Source: Puniceibacterium sp. IMCC21224 (GTDB lineage Bacteria; Pseudomonadota; Alphaproteobacteria; Rhodobacterales; Rhodobacteraceae). Taken from it: 64,000 bases of DNA. Below the pieces are notes generated by a model. It did no database searches, was not told the origin of the DNA, and worked only from the letters and a program-made list of their open reading frames with translations. Shown here piece after piece: positions 53,237-60,557 of this stretch. Both the position numbers and the translations under genes were made by a program. The stretch is from assembly GCF_001038505.1 (NCBI RefSeq), contig NZ_LDPY01000005.1:62001-126000 (forward strand). The letters are read 5' to 3'. Positions within the stretch are counted from its first letter, which is position 1. Every line of letters starts with the position of its first letter.

Positions 53237-55219
53237 TCATCCATGAACTTCGATGATCGACCGCGTCGTCTGCACAGCCGACGCAAGTTGGGTCCTGTCT
53301 GCCTCCTTGAGCCCCAGCCCAGCAAGATCGAACGACAATTGACCGGACCCACCGCCACCCGCTGCAGCGCGTGCTGCGCGGCCGCGCGCCCGACCTGATG
53401 GCGCTGGCTGAGGATCCTGCGTCTCTGTTGCAGGTGGCTCAACGGTCATCGACGAGGACGCAGTCCCAGGCCCCTGCGCCCCAGCAGCCGCCCGCACCTC
53501 CCGCAGTTCCAGCTTCAGCTTCTCTACCGTCTCCCGCGTCTCGGTCATCTGCCGATCCCGCCGCAGCCCGTCCTCGTCAGGGTACGGGAAACTCCCCGCC
53601 TGACCGGCATGCAGCACCTTGAGTATCGGGTCCTCGAAATACTTGATCCGCCGCGCCCGGATCGGCATCTGCGCGTCGATCACGAGGATCACCTCGTCGA
53701 GGTCCATGCGGCGTGCCTGGTCTTCCGTCAGGAGCGGCGTATCCTCTGTCCGCTCGGAAACGCTGCGCCCCTCGAACGGGTTGCGCCCGACCGCGCGGGA
53801 CCGTGTGACCACGCGCTTCGTGGTCTTGCCGACCGCCTGGCTTAGCTCCTCGATGGTCTTCTGCTCGGACGGGGTGAGGTAGAGCTTCACGCCCGCGCCG
53901 CCCTGAAGCGACCGGCGCGTGTTTTCGCCATAGATCTCGTCCAGTGCCGGGATGGTCTGGGTGACAATGGCGAGGTTCCCGCCGAAGGAGCGCAGCGTCT
54001 TGATGCTTTCGGCGACGATCGGCATTTTCCCAAGGCGGTCGAATTCGTCGAGCATGATCATCACCGGCCAAGGCTCGTCGTCCCCCGGTTCTTGCGCCTG
54101 CAGCGAGGCGATCAGGTCGGAGAAAAAGAGCCGGATCAGCGGAGCTAGCGGGCGGATCATCTCGGACTCGACCACGAGATAAATGGCGTGGGGGCGACGC
54201 CGGATGTCCCGGAAGGAGAAATCCGAGGTCGCGGTGGCCGCGTCGATCGCACGGTTGTCCCAGGTGTCGAGACCCGAGGTCATCAAGAGCGACAGGTAGG
54301 AGGTCAGGGTGTCATTGTTGGTCGATGCCATGCGCTCGAAGATCAGCTTGGCCGACTTGTTCTTCACCTCCTGCGCGCGCTTGAGGTATTCCTTCTGCTT
54401 GTCGCCGCCCGAAGCGGTGATGCGGTAGATCTCGCCGATGGTCGGCACGCCGCGCTCGAAGGCCAGAAGGCCGGCCGCCACGAACAGATCGATGCCCCCG
54501 GCCAGAAGCCCGCTCAGCTTTTCGTTGTCGGTCTGCAGGAAGAGCTTTGCGGTCAGCTTCAGCTCCATCTGCTGCCGGTCGGGATTGGTCATGGCCGCGA
54601 TGCGGGCAAGCGGGTTGTAGCGATGCGTCGGCCGGTCCCAGTCTGTTGGCGCGAACCGGAACACCTTGTCGCCCATGCTGGCGCGAAAGCGCGAGGTCTC
54701 GCGGAAGTTCTCGCCCTTTACGTCGAGCACCACGGCCGAGCCTTTGTAGGTCAGAAGGTTCGGGATCACGAAGCCCACGCCCTTGCCTCGACCCGTCGGC
54801 GCCACGATCAGCGCATGCGGGAAAGTTTTTGACACGAGGAAGGGACCCTTCGATTTCGGGCGACCAAGCTTGCCCAACAGGAACCCACCGCCCGGCTTGG
54901 CAAAAAAGCCGTTGCGCTTCATCTCGGCCTTGGTCTGCCAATGTGTCGTGCCGAACCGGGTCAGTGCGTCGCCGAGAAGCGTGACGCTCAACATGAGCGC
55001 GGCTATGCCGAAGCCGCCTAGGATCAGGTTCACCCAAAGGAAGTCCTTCGTGGCGGTGGTCCCAAGCCCGCGGTATTCCCGCGCGAGCAATGTGAAATCA
55101 ATGCGCTCGGTCGACAGCCCATAGCGCAGGATCAAATAGCCCGTGGCCACGACATAGCCGATGGCGAGGCCGACCAGCGTCAGGCTGAGGATGCCGCCCG
55201 CGATCTTGCCCTTATCCAT
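53237..55219 (-). CDS. virD4: VirD4/TraG-family coupling protein
   Basis: A 660-residue type IV coupling protein that hands the relaxase-DNA complex to the channel. Two N-terminal membrane spans (GGILSLTLVGLAIGYVVATG; ILGGFGIAALMLSVTLLG) are followed by Walker A HALIVAPTGRGKGVGFVIP and Walker B WPVMIMLDEFDRLGK. The last 100 residues are a poorly conserved Pro/Ala/Gly-rich tail. ATG at 55219 overlaps the relaxase stop by eight bases. Confidence 0.92.
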   Translation of the reverse strand: MDKGKIAGGILSLTLVGLAIGYVVATGYLILRYGLSTERIDFTLLAREYRGLGTTATKDFLWVNLILGGFGIAALMLSVTLLGDALTRFGTTHWQTKAEMKRNGFFAKPGGGFLLGKLGRPKSKGPFLVSKTFPHALIVAPTGRGKGVGFVIPNLLTYKGSAVVLDVKGENFRETSRFRASMGDKVFRFAPTDWDRPTHRYNPLARIAAMTNPDRQQMELKLTAKLFLQTDNEKLSGLLAGGIDLFVAAGLLAFERGVPTIGEIYRITASGGDKQKEYLKRAQEVKNKSAKLIFERMASTNNDTLTSYLSLLMTSGLDTWDNRAIDAATATSDFSFRDIRRRPHAIYLVVESEMIRPLAPLIRLFFSDLIASLQAQEPGDDEPWPVMIMLDEFDRLGKMPIVAESIKTLRSFGGNLAIVTQTIPALDEIYGENTRRSLQGGAGVKLYLTPSEQKTIEELSQAVGKTTKRVVTRSRAVGRNPFEGRSVSERTEDTPLLTEDQARRMDLDEVILVIDAQMPIRARRIKYFEDPILKVLHAGQAGSFPYPDEDGLRRDRQMTETRETVEKLKLELREVRAAAGAQGPGTASSSMTVEPPATETQDPQPAPSGRARGRAARAAAGGGGSGQLSFDLAGLGLKEADRTQLASAVQTTRSIIEVHG

Positions 55220-57563
55220 GGGTGATCCCTTTTTCGCCATGGGCCGCGGCGTGACGCGCGCGCTGCGCCTCGATCTGTTCCTCGGCGAGCGCATCCAGCA
55301 CCCGCTCCATGGCCGGCCCGTGGGCGGTCACTTCACTGCTTTCCAGATAGGCCTTCGCGAGTTCCAGCTGCCGCAGCGGATGTTCGGTGAACTTGTCCAA
55401 CACATCAGCATGGCCCGCGCGCAGGGCGGTGACCGCGTTTGGCGTGAGGTTTCTGTCGACTTGCTCGATCAGGCGCTGCCCAGCTGTTTCGGAGAGAGCT
55501 GTGCCATCCTCGGCCTCGGCCCGCTGGAGGAACGTCATCACATCAGGGGCGGTCTCAGCCATGAAGCGCCGCTCGGCATAGTCTTGCCGCGCTTGATCCT
55601 CGATGTCGAAACTCCGCTCGCTGATATAGGCGCGCGATGCACCCATGGCGCGGAGGCGGTTGATTTCCTCCTGCACCGCCGTCCCGAATTCTTCATCGGG
55701 CATTTCCGCGCGGTAGCGCGCGAGGGTGCGGTCATCTTCGGTGATCGGACCGAGATGTTGCGTGGGATCGCGCATAGCCAGGTCCATGTCGCCCGCGTGT
55801 AGCCTGCGATCCTTCTCCTCGACGGCGAACTCCTGTGGCTTGCGGCTGTCGGTGATTTTGTCCCATGCCATCGAGGCCAATTCGGCATGATCGGGCGACC
55901 GTTGCGCATAGGCGTTGAAGGCGGCGCGGGCTTCTTCCACTTCGACAGCACCGGCCCTGCGCACGGACGGGTCATCCGAGAACGGATGAGTGAAATCCGT
56001 CCGGCGAAACTGGGCGACCAGCTGCTGGAAGTCCTGCCGCTCGGACGGGGCGAAGGCGTCCGGTCCCGCGTCGTCGAGATCGCGGCCCAGTGGCGTCAGA
56101 CGCTCGGCGAGCGAGACCTCGGCATCCTCCGCCTCATCGACATCGTCGACCGCCCGCAAGATGCGCGCATCGGTCAGAGTATCGCCCAGGCGGACGTGAA
56201 CGGCTTCCAGCCGGTCCAGCGCTTCCTCGCGATCCTCGCCCTTCTCCAGATCGAGGTCGCTCGCCGTGGCGATGGCGCGCAGATCCTGCGCAAGCCACTG
56301 CCGTTCGAGGGCTGCATTGCCGGCACCCTCACGCATGCGGGCGGCAACCGCCTCGGGATCGATGCCCGTGCCCTGCAGTGCCTCGCTGAGGCGCGCCTTC
56401 ACCGCATTGTCGTCGAGGCGTCCCATCTGGTCCTCGCGCATGTTGGCCCGCGCATAGACGCCGTCCCGTGAAGGTGCATCGAGCAGCGCAGCCGAGCGGT
56501 CTCCAAGCGGATTCAGATGCGCGACCGAGGCCAGCACATCGGTAAGCTTGCGCTCGATCTCCGGCCGCTCGGACGCAGGCGCACGGTCGATCGCAGCCTC
56601 GATCTGGCGGATGTTCTGGGAAAACTCGGTGATCAGCGTGTCAAACGCTGTTTCGTCTTGGGACATATAGATGGCTCCGTCAGATTGGATCTGACCGCCA
56701 CTGGCAAGGATGGTGCTGGCCCGCTCGAGCGCCTCGGCCACGTCATCGAAGTTCGACCGGGACGCCTCGACCGCCAGACCCCGATAGATCAGCGCATTGC
56801 GCGCCACCGTCTGCAGGGCGGCGGCGAGATCAGCGCCTGTGCGCTGGCGCTCGACCGGCGGCCGGCCCTCGTCACGGGCCTTGTAGACCTCATCAATCTC
56901 GGCGCGGTAGGTCGTGACCCCCCGGTCAAGACGCCGTGTCGCCTCGAGCCGGATCCCGTGGACCTGCGCCGCGTCGACCATCGCCGCCCGAAAGGCGTCG
57001 TAGTTGAAGTGGTGATCCTTCCCGAGAAAGAACATTTCGCCATCCTTGCTGCGGCGGTTCAGAACGATATGCGCATGTGGATGCGCGCGATCTTGGTGTA
57101 TTGCAGCAATATAGTCGAATTGCGACCCCTCACCTTGAAAGAACCGCTCACAGATAGTCTCGGTGATCGCGCGCACCTCCTCACCGCTGGAGCCGACGGG
57201 AAAGGCCATCAGCAGATGCGAGGTATGGCCGAGCTTGGGGCTGTGCCGCTCACCCCACTGGTTCTCGAAGCGGCGTACGACCCGGTCGATCTCGGCCTCG
57301 GACAGGGTCTTCTTGCCATCATGTGTGCCACGACTGTCGAGGATGTGGCTCGACTTGGTGGTAAGATACGTCAGCTGGGCCTTGAGCTGCGCGCCGGTGT
57401 GGCACCCGCCCTTCGAGATCGGCTTGAATATGGCCGGGGAATAGCCCCGCGCCGCGCGCACCATCTGCGCGTTCCTGGCGAGTCCCTGCCAGCTGCCGGA
57501 GACCCGGCTCCAGTCGCGATCGAAAAGGGCGGGCCCGACGCCGCGCGCCTCACTCCGCGCCAT
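55212..57563 (-). CDS. Conjugative relaxase (VirD2/MobP-like)
   Basis: A 783-residue relaxase that nicks oriT and pilots the strand. The catalytic domain is at the N-terminus: LKAQLTYLTTKSSHILDSRG with a candidate nucleophile Tyr66, GHTSHLLMAFPVG, and the histidine triad IHQDRAHPHAHIVLNRRSKD (H161, H163, H165). The long helical remainder is of unknown function, probably recruitment to VirD4. ATG at 57563 overlaps the MobC-like gene end; the longer frame above is not used. Confidence 0.85.
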   Translation of the reverse strand: MARSEARGVGPALFDRDWSRVSGSWQGLARNAQMVRAARGYSPAIFKPISKGGCHTGAQLKAQLTYLTTKSSHILDSRGTHDGKKTLSEAEIDRVVRRFENQWGERHSPKLGHTSHLLMAFPVGSSGEEVRAITETICERFFQGEGSQFDYIAAIHQDRAHPHAHIVLNRRSKDGEMFFLGKDHHFNYDAFRAAMVDAAQVHGIRLEATRRLDRGVTTYRAEIDEVYKARDEGRPPVERQRTGADLAAALQTVARNALIYRGLAVEASRSNFDDVAEALERASTILASGGQIQSDGAIYMSQDETAFDTLITEFSQNIRQIEAAIDRAPASERPEIERKLTDVLASVAHLNPLGDRSAALLDAPSRDGVYARANMREDQMGRLDDNAVKARLSEALQGTGIDPEAVAARMREGAGNAALERQWLAQDLRAIATASDLDLEKGEDREEALDRLEAVHVRLGDTLTDARILRAVDDVDEAEDAEVSLAERLTPLGRDLDDAGPDAFAPSERQDFQQLVAQFRRTDFTHPFSDDPSVRRAGAVEVEEARAAFNAYAQRSPDHAELASMAWDKITDSRKPQEFAVEEKDRRLHAGDMDLAMRDPTQHLGPITEDDRTLARYRAEMPDEEFGTAVQEEINRLRAMGASRAYISERSFDIEDQARQDYAERRFMAETAPDVMTFLQRAEAEDGTALSETAGQRLIEQVDRNLTPNAVTALRAGHADVLDKFTEHPLRQLELAKAYLESSEVTAHGPAMERVLDALAEEQIEAQRARHAAAHGEKGITHG

Positions 57564-58152
57564 GCTCGGCCACCTGCTCCGCTTCCTGCCGCACCAGATC
57601 GGCGAGAGCCTTAGTGACCTCGAGGTCCAGTTCGCGACGCCGCGCGCGGAACATCTCCTGGATCTGGTCGGCCATGTCGAAGACGAGCATCGCGAGATCG
57701 CGGATCTCGGCATGGCTTGCGGGCGTATAGGGCAGCCGCTCGCCCTTGAGCTTCGCCTCATTCAGGCGGCGCGCGACCTGGTTCACGTTGTTGCCGACCC
57801 GGTTCAGCGCCGCGCTCATCCCTCTCAACTCATCCGTCATACCCTCATCCGGGCGCAGGAGATCGTCCGCGGCCAGCATCAGGGAGCGCATGGCATCCGA
57901 GCGATGCGCGATCCCGCGCCGCGCGAGAGCAGCATCGAAGCCGCGAAGGTCGCGGTCGGTGACGCGCATGGTCAGCACGCGGGTGCGGCTGTCGTTGGCG
58001 GAGACGGCGGAACGGCCCCGGCCGAGGACGTTGTAGACGGTCTTGGGTGAGACCTTCAGCACCGCACTGATCGCATTGACCGAGACGCCTTTCGCCCGTT
58101 CCCGGACGATCTGACGGCGCTCCTGATCGGTCAGTCTGCGACTGCTGCCCAT
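57550..58152 (-). CDS. MobC-like relaxosome protein
   Basis: A 200-residue DNA-binding protein. The N-terminus is an HTH of resolvase type (ERRQIVRERAKGVSVNAISA, VLKVSPKTVYNVLGRG); the middle has RVTDRDLRGFDAALARRGIA and the MobC signature ALNRVGNNVNQVARRLNEA. It would bind oriT and help the relaxase, encoded just downstream with a 14-base overlap. The extra HTH makes it longer than usual MobC and suggests it also represses the operon. Confidence 0.82.
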   Translation of the reverse strand: MGSSRRLTDQERRQIVRERAKGVSVNAISAVLKVSPKTVYNVLGRGRSAVSANDSRTRVLTMRVTDRDLRGFDAALARRGIAHRSDAMRSLMLAADDLLRPDEGMTDELRGMSAALNRVGNNVNQVARRLNEAKLKGERLPYTPASHAEIRDLAMLVFDMADQIQEMFRARRRELDLEVTKALADLVRQEAEQVAEHGAE

Positions 58153-58195
58153 GTGAAGTATACGTTCCTATTTCTTGCCAACTTCGTACACGCCC

Positions 58196-58223
58196 GCCTT
58201 CTCCCAGCACAAGCGGAGAAGGC
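58196..58223. repeat. Inverted repeat 1 in candidate oriT
   Basis: Arms gccttctcc and ggagaaggc, spacer of 10 bases. The size fits a relaxosome-protein site. Confidence 0.6.
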
Positions 58224-58248
58224 ACCAAGGGCTTGTACTCAATGTAGA

Positions 58249-58271
58249 AAATCGGCCCGACAGGCCGATTT
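58249..58271. repeat. Inverted repeat 2 in candidate oriT
   Basis: Arms aaatcggcc and ggccgattt, spacer cgaca. It abuts the heptad array, which begins at 58274. Confidence 0.6.
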
Positions 58272-58273
58272 GA

Positions 58274-58644
58274 CGTCCTTTGTCAAATGCAGCGCGCAAC
58301 GCGCTCAATGCAACGCGTCCCGCGTTCCCTGCACCGTGCATCACGTCTTATGCACGGTGTCTTTTGCGCTCTGCAGCGCGTCTTCGGGCAAGTGGGACGT
58401 GTCGATTGCAGCCCGCATCGCGCGCCCCGCACAATGCACGGCGTCGCGTGTACCTCGCGTCGCGTTCCGCGCTTCACGTGCTTTGGTGGATGCCGAATGC
58501 AGTACGTCTTTTGGCAAAAGCATCGCGCAACCTGGATCGCGGCGTCTGTCCCCTGCGCCCCGCTGTCTGCTCGCCGCAAAACGCGCAACGGCGAATGCAT
58601 CATGCCCACCGCATCGTGCATCCCGCCTTCCGCTTGACGCCGAT
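58274..58644 (+). repeat. Array of 53 unspaced 7-bp units (consensus YGYNNNN, G2 invariant)
   Basis: Cutting the sequence every seven bases from 58274 gives 53 units without insertion or deletion. G is at position 2 in all 53; position 1 is C or T in 51 (exceptions at 58386 and 58519); position 3 is C in 32, T in 14, G in 7 and never A. Positions 4-7 vary. Examples: tgcagcg, cgcaacg, tgcatca, cgtcttt. TGCA recurs at 58288, 58309, 58330, 58351 and 58372, exactly 21 bases apart. A period of seven excludes coding. It lies between the candidate oriT and the promoter of a ParA/VirC1-like gene, so a centromere-like or transfer-enhancer site bound by a partition-type protein is the best guess. Confidence 0.9.
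58332..58359. repeat. Inverted repeat inside the heptad array
   Basis: Perfect 10-base arms caccgtgcat / atgcacggtg with an 8-base spacer; the two arms fall in opposite orientation within the heptad frame, which suggests both direct and inverted sites in the array. Confidence 0.6.
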
Positions 58645-58667
58645 GCACCAAGAGGTTAGCGACATTA

Positions 58668-58695
58668 TTGCATCTTTGTTGCGATTCACTATTCT
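58668..58695 (+). promoter_or_regulatory. Candidate promoter of the ParA/VirC1-like gene
   Basis: TTGCAT (58668-58673) and TATTCT (58690-58695), spaced 16, follow the end of the array by 24 bases and precede the start codon by 20. Proteins bound to the array could control it. Confidence 0.4.
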
Positions 58696-58714
58696 TGCAG
58701 GAGGTCTGCGCCCC

Positions 58715-59434
58715 ATGCCCAACGACAATCTCGTGGTCATCGCCGCGATGGCCCGGAAAGGGGGGAGTGGCAAAACCACGCTCTCGCGCGCCCTGATCAG
58801 CGCTGCCGTGGCTGGCGGGCGACGGGTTCTGCTGATCGACACTGATAGCACCGGAGTGCTTGGCGCCTGGCACGAACGAGCTGAAGCGGCGGGTCTCGGG
58901 TCGCCTCTGCTGCGGTCAATCTCGGTCGAGAGTGTCGGGGCCGTCGATCGCAAGATCGAGCAGGTCTATGATGCGGACTCGGCGGATTTCGTCTTCATCG
59001 ATACGGCAGGCGTCGGCGCGGAATGGTCGGACGGGATCGCGGTTCTCGCCGATCACATTGTAACGCCGGTCATGCTCTCGACCTCGGATCTTGATGTGGG
59101 TGCGCAGACCGCCGACTGGTTCGAAAGGTTGCGCGCGCGCGTCGATGACCCGGCGAGCTTGCCGCGCCATCATGTCGTTCTGAACATGGTTGACCCGAAA
59201 GCCACGCGCGCGGATGCCGCCTTGATCGAAGTAGCGATCGCTCGGTTTCCCGTGGTTGAGACGGTGATGATGCGCCGCAACGTCTACAAGGAGATGGACG
59301 AGAAAGGCCTGCTCCACGCCATCGCGCTGCAAAAGCAGGCCGACCCAAACCCACTCATGCGCCCGCATGTCCGTCATGTCGTCGAGGCCCTTGAGGAGGC
59401 CACCGACATCCTCAACAACATCTTGGCCGCGTAA
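58715..59434 (+). CDS. ParA/VirC1-like ATPase
   Basis: A 239-residue Walker-type ATPase of the ParA/MinD class. The deviant Walker A is ARKGGSGKTTLSRALISA (K15, K20), then VLLIDTDSTGVLGAWHERA, and ADFVFIDTAGVGAEWSDG as Walker B. No N-terminal HTH, as in small plasmid ParAs and Agrobacterium VirC1, which brings the relaxosome to the pole. GGAGG precedes the ATG. With the partner gene 10 bases downstream and the array upstream it looks like a complete partition or VirC module. Confidence 0.88.
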   Translation: MPNDNLVVIAAMARKGGSGKTTLSRALISAAVAGGRRVLLIDTDSTGVLGAWHERAEAAGLGSPLLRSISVESVGAVDRKIEQVYDADSADFVFIDTAGVGAEWSDGIAVLADHIVTPVMLSTSDLDVGAQTADWFERLRARVDDPASLPRHHVVLNMVDPKATRADAALIEVAIARFPVVETVMMRRNVYKEMDEKGLLHAIALQKQADPNPLMRPHVRHVVEALEEATDILNNILAA

Positions 59435-59444
59435 GGACAGGGCG

Positions 59445-60086
59445 TTGAGAAAGAAGATTCCAACCATCACCCGGCCCGACCCAGCCTATGCCGCGTCCCT
59501 TCGGCCGGAGGGGGAGAAAGACCCGGGAAGGGAAGAGACCGTCCTGATGCCGATGAGCATGACGGCAGACGTGGCGGATGAAGATCAAGCGCCGGTGCCA
59601 AGCAGGCCCTCCGTGCCTTCGCCGCAACCAAGCCCGGAGACAACGACAGAGATCATAACAGCGCCCACGGCGTCGCAGCCCAGGGTCCGACGCATTCCGG
59701 CCACCCGCAAGATCGATATCCGGGTGAACGCGCTGGAACGGCAGGAAGAAGCCCTCATCGACTGCGGCGTCGACCCCGCTCATGTCATCCGGGCCGCTCT
59801 GCGCCGTGCCGTGAAGACCTGGCAGCTGGGGCCAGAGTTCGTCCCACCATCCGAAGAGCAGAGAACGCGGATCACCGAATGGCGCGCGCGGACATCTCTG
59901 GCTGTCGATGCCAATGCGCTAACTTCCATCCTGCACGCCCATGACCCCCTCGATGTGCTCAGCAAGTGGGCCTTGATCCGCGGCCAGATCGAGCCGCGCG
60001 TCTGGGCGGAGATCGACATACTTCTGGACGAGATTGCCGTTCGCGCTGCGGCGCAGAATACAGAAAATGATACGTCAACAACCTGA
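59445..60086 (+). CDS. Partner of the ParA/VirC1-like ATPase, possibly VirC2/RHH-type
   Basis: A 213-residue protein with a disordered Pro/Ser/Thr-rich N-terminus (about 15-90) and a folded C-terminal half: RKIDIRVNALERQEEALIDC, GVDPAHVIRAALRRAVKTWQ, LTSILHAHDPLDVLSKWALI. The strand-helix-helix order is that of ribbon-helix-helix DNA-binding proteins, such as VirC2 and small ParB analogues. The likely start is a TTG at 59445 with AGG-rich sequence ahead. It is the prime candidate for binding the heptad array. Family call is tentative. Confidence 0.6.
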   Translation: MRKKIPTITRPDPAYAASLRPEGEKDPGREETVLMPMSMTADVADEDQAPVPSRPSVPSPQPSPETTTEIITAPTASQPRVRRIPATRKIDIRVNALERQEEALIDCGVDPAHVIRAALRRAVKTWQLGPEFVPPSEEQRTRITEWRARTSLAVDANALTSILHAHDPLDVLSKWALIRGQIEPRVWAEIDILLDEIAVRAAAQNTENDTSTT

Positions 60087-60090
60087 CTAT

Positions 60091-60109
60091 AAAGACAACT
60101 TGTCTTTTT
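60091..60109 (+). terminator. Terminator of the virC-like operon
   Basis: AAAGACA and TGTCTTT form a 7-base stem with a 3-base loop, followed by TT, five bases after the stop codon. Confidence 0.5.
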
Positions 60110-60237
60110 GTCGGTGGGTTTTTGCCGAAGCTACCGCCCACACCTTGCAGTTGCAGAAACCTGTCGTTAACACCGCCGACAAGAAATTTTTGACCTCCCT
60201 TTAGCCAGTTATGAGGTCCAAATAGCAGGAGCGCGTC

Positions 60238-60408
60238 ATGACCCCAAAACCCCGCCTCACCGGCGAACCGATCATGCGCATCCTCTGCAAGAAGACCGAC
60301 AATCTGGTGGGTTTCCTCTACCAATGGAACAATGGCGATCTGCAGCCCGCGTGGCTGGACGATGCTTTGGCCGAGGTTCGCTACGAACCAATAAGCGACG
60401 CCGCCTGA
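60238..60408 (+). CDS. Small conserved-looking protein
   Basis: A 56-residue ORF with AGGAG seven bases before its ATG: a Lys/Arg-rich start (MTPKPRLTGEPIMRILCKKT), then DNLVGFLYQWNNGDLQPAWL and DDALAEVRYEP. Tryptophans and coherent composition suggest a real gene; no family recognised. It precedes the Fic gene by about 150 bases. Confidence 0.6.
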   Translation: MTPKPRLTGEPIMRILCKKTDNLVGFLYQWNNGDLQPAWLDDALAEVRYEPISDAA

Positions 60409-60528
60409 CACCTGTCAGATCGGATACAGTACGGCTGATCCGGGCCGTTACATGGAGATGTGTCCAACCTTTGGACTCGTTGGTGCTGCATAGAACCCAC
60501 TTCCATAAATCATCTATTTGCCACATAG

Positions 60529-60557
60529 TGAGTTATAGAAAGGGATTCTATAACTCA
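60529..60557. promoter_or_regulatory. Palindrome overlapping the Fic start codon
   Basis: Perfect 12-base arms (60529-60540, 60546-60557) flank AGGGA. The last base of the right arm is the A of the Fic ATG and the spacer is the only ribosome-site-like sequence, so as DNA it could be an operator and as RNA a hairpin blocking translation. Confidence 0.7.

Larger units (their letters stand above)
58153..58273. other. Candidate origin of transfer (oriT)
   Basis: The 121 bases just upstream of the MobC-relaxase operon hold two perfect inverted repeats: 9-base arms with a 10-base spacer at 58196-58223, and 9-base arms with a 5-base spacer at 58249-58271. oriT sites usually lie next to the mob genes and carry such repeats beside the nick. 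No nick consensus was recognised. Confidence 0.5.

Noticed and set aside
57564..57761. Longer relaxase start at 57761
   Set aside because: The extra 66 residues are an out-of-frame reading of the MobC-like gene; the ATG at 57563 gives the usual short overlap.
58274..58644. CRISPR array or classical iterons as explanation of the repeat
   Set aside because: There are no long identical repeats or spacers and no cas genes; iterons are normally near-identical units of about 20 bp, while here only two or three positions per 7 bp are constrained.
58280..58714. Long open frames running through the heptad array into the ParA-like gene
   Set aside because: The 7-base periodicity explains the repetitive Arg/Ala-rich translations; the ParA fold starts at 58715 with its own ribosome site.
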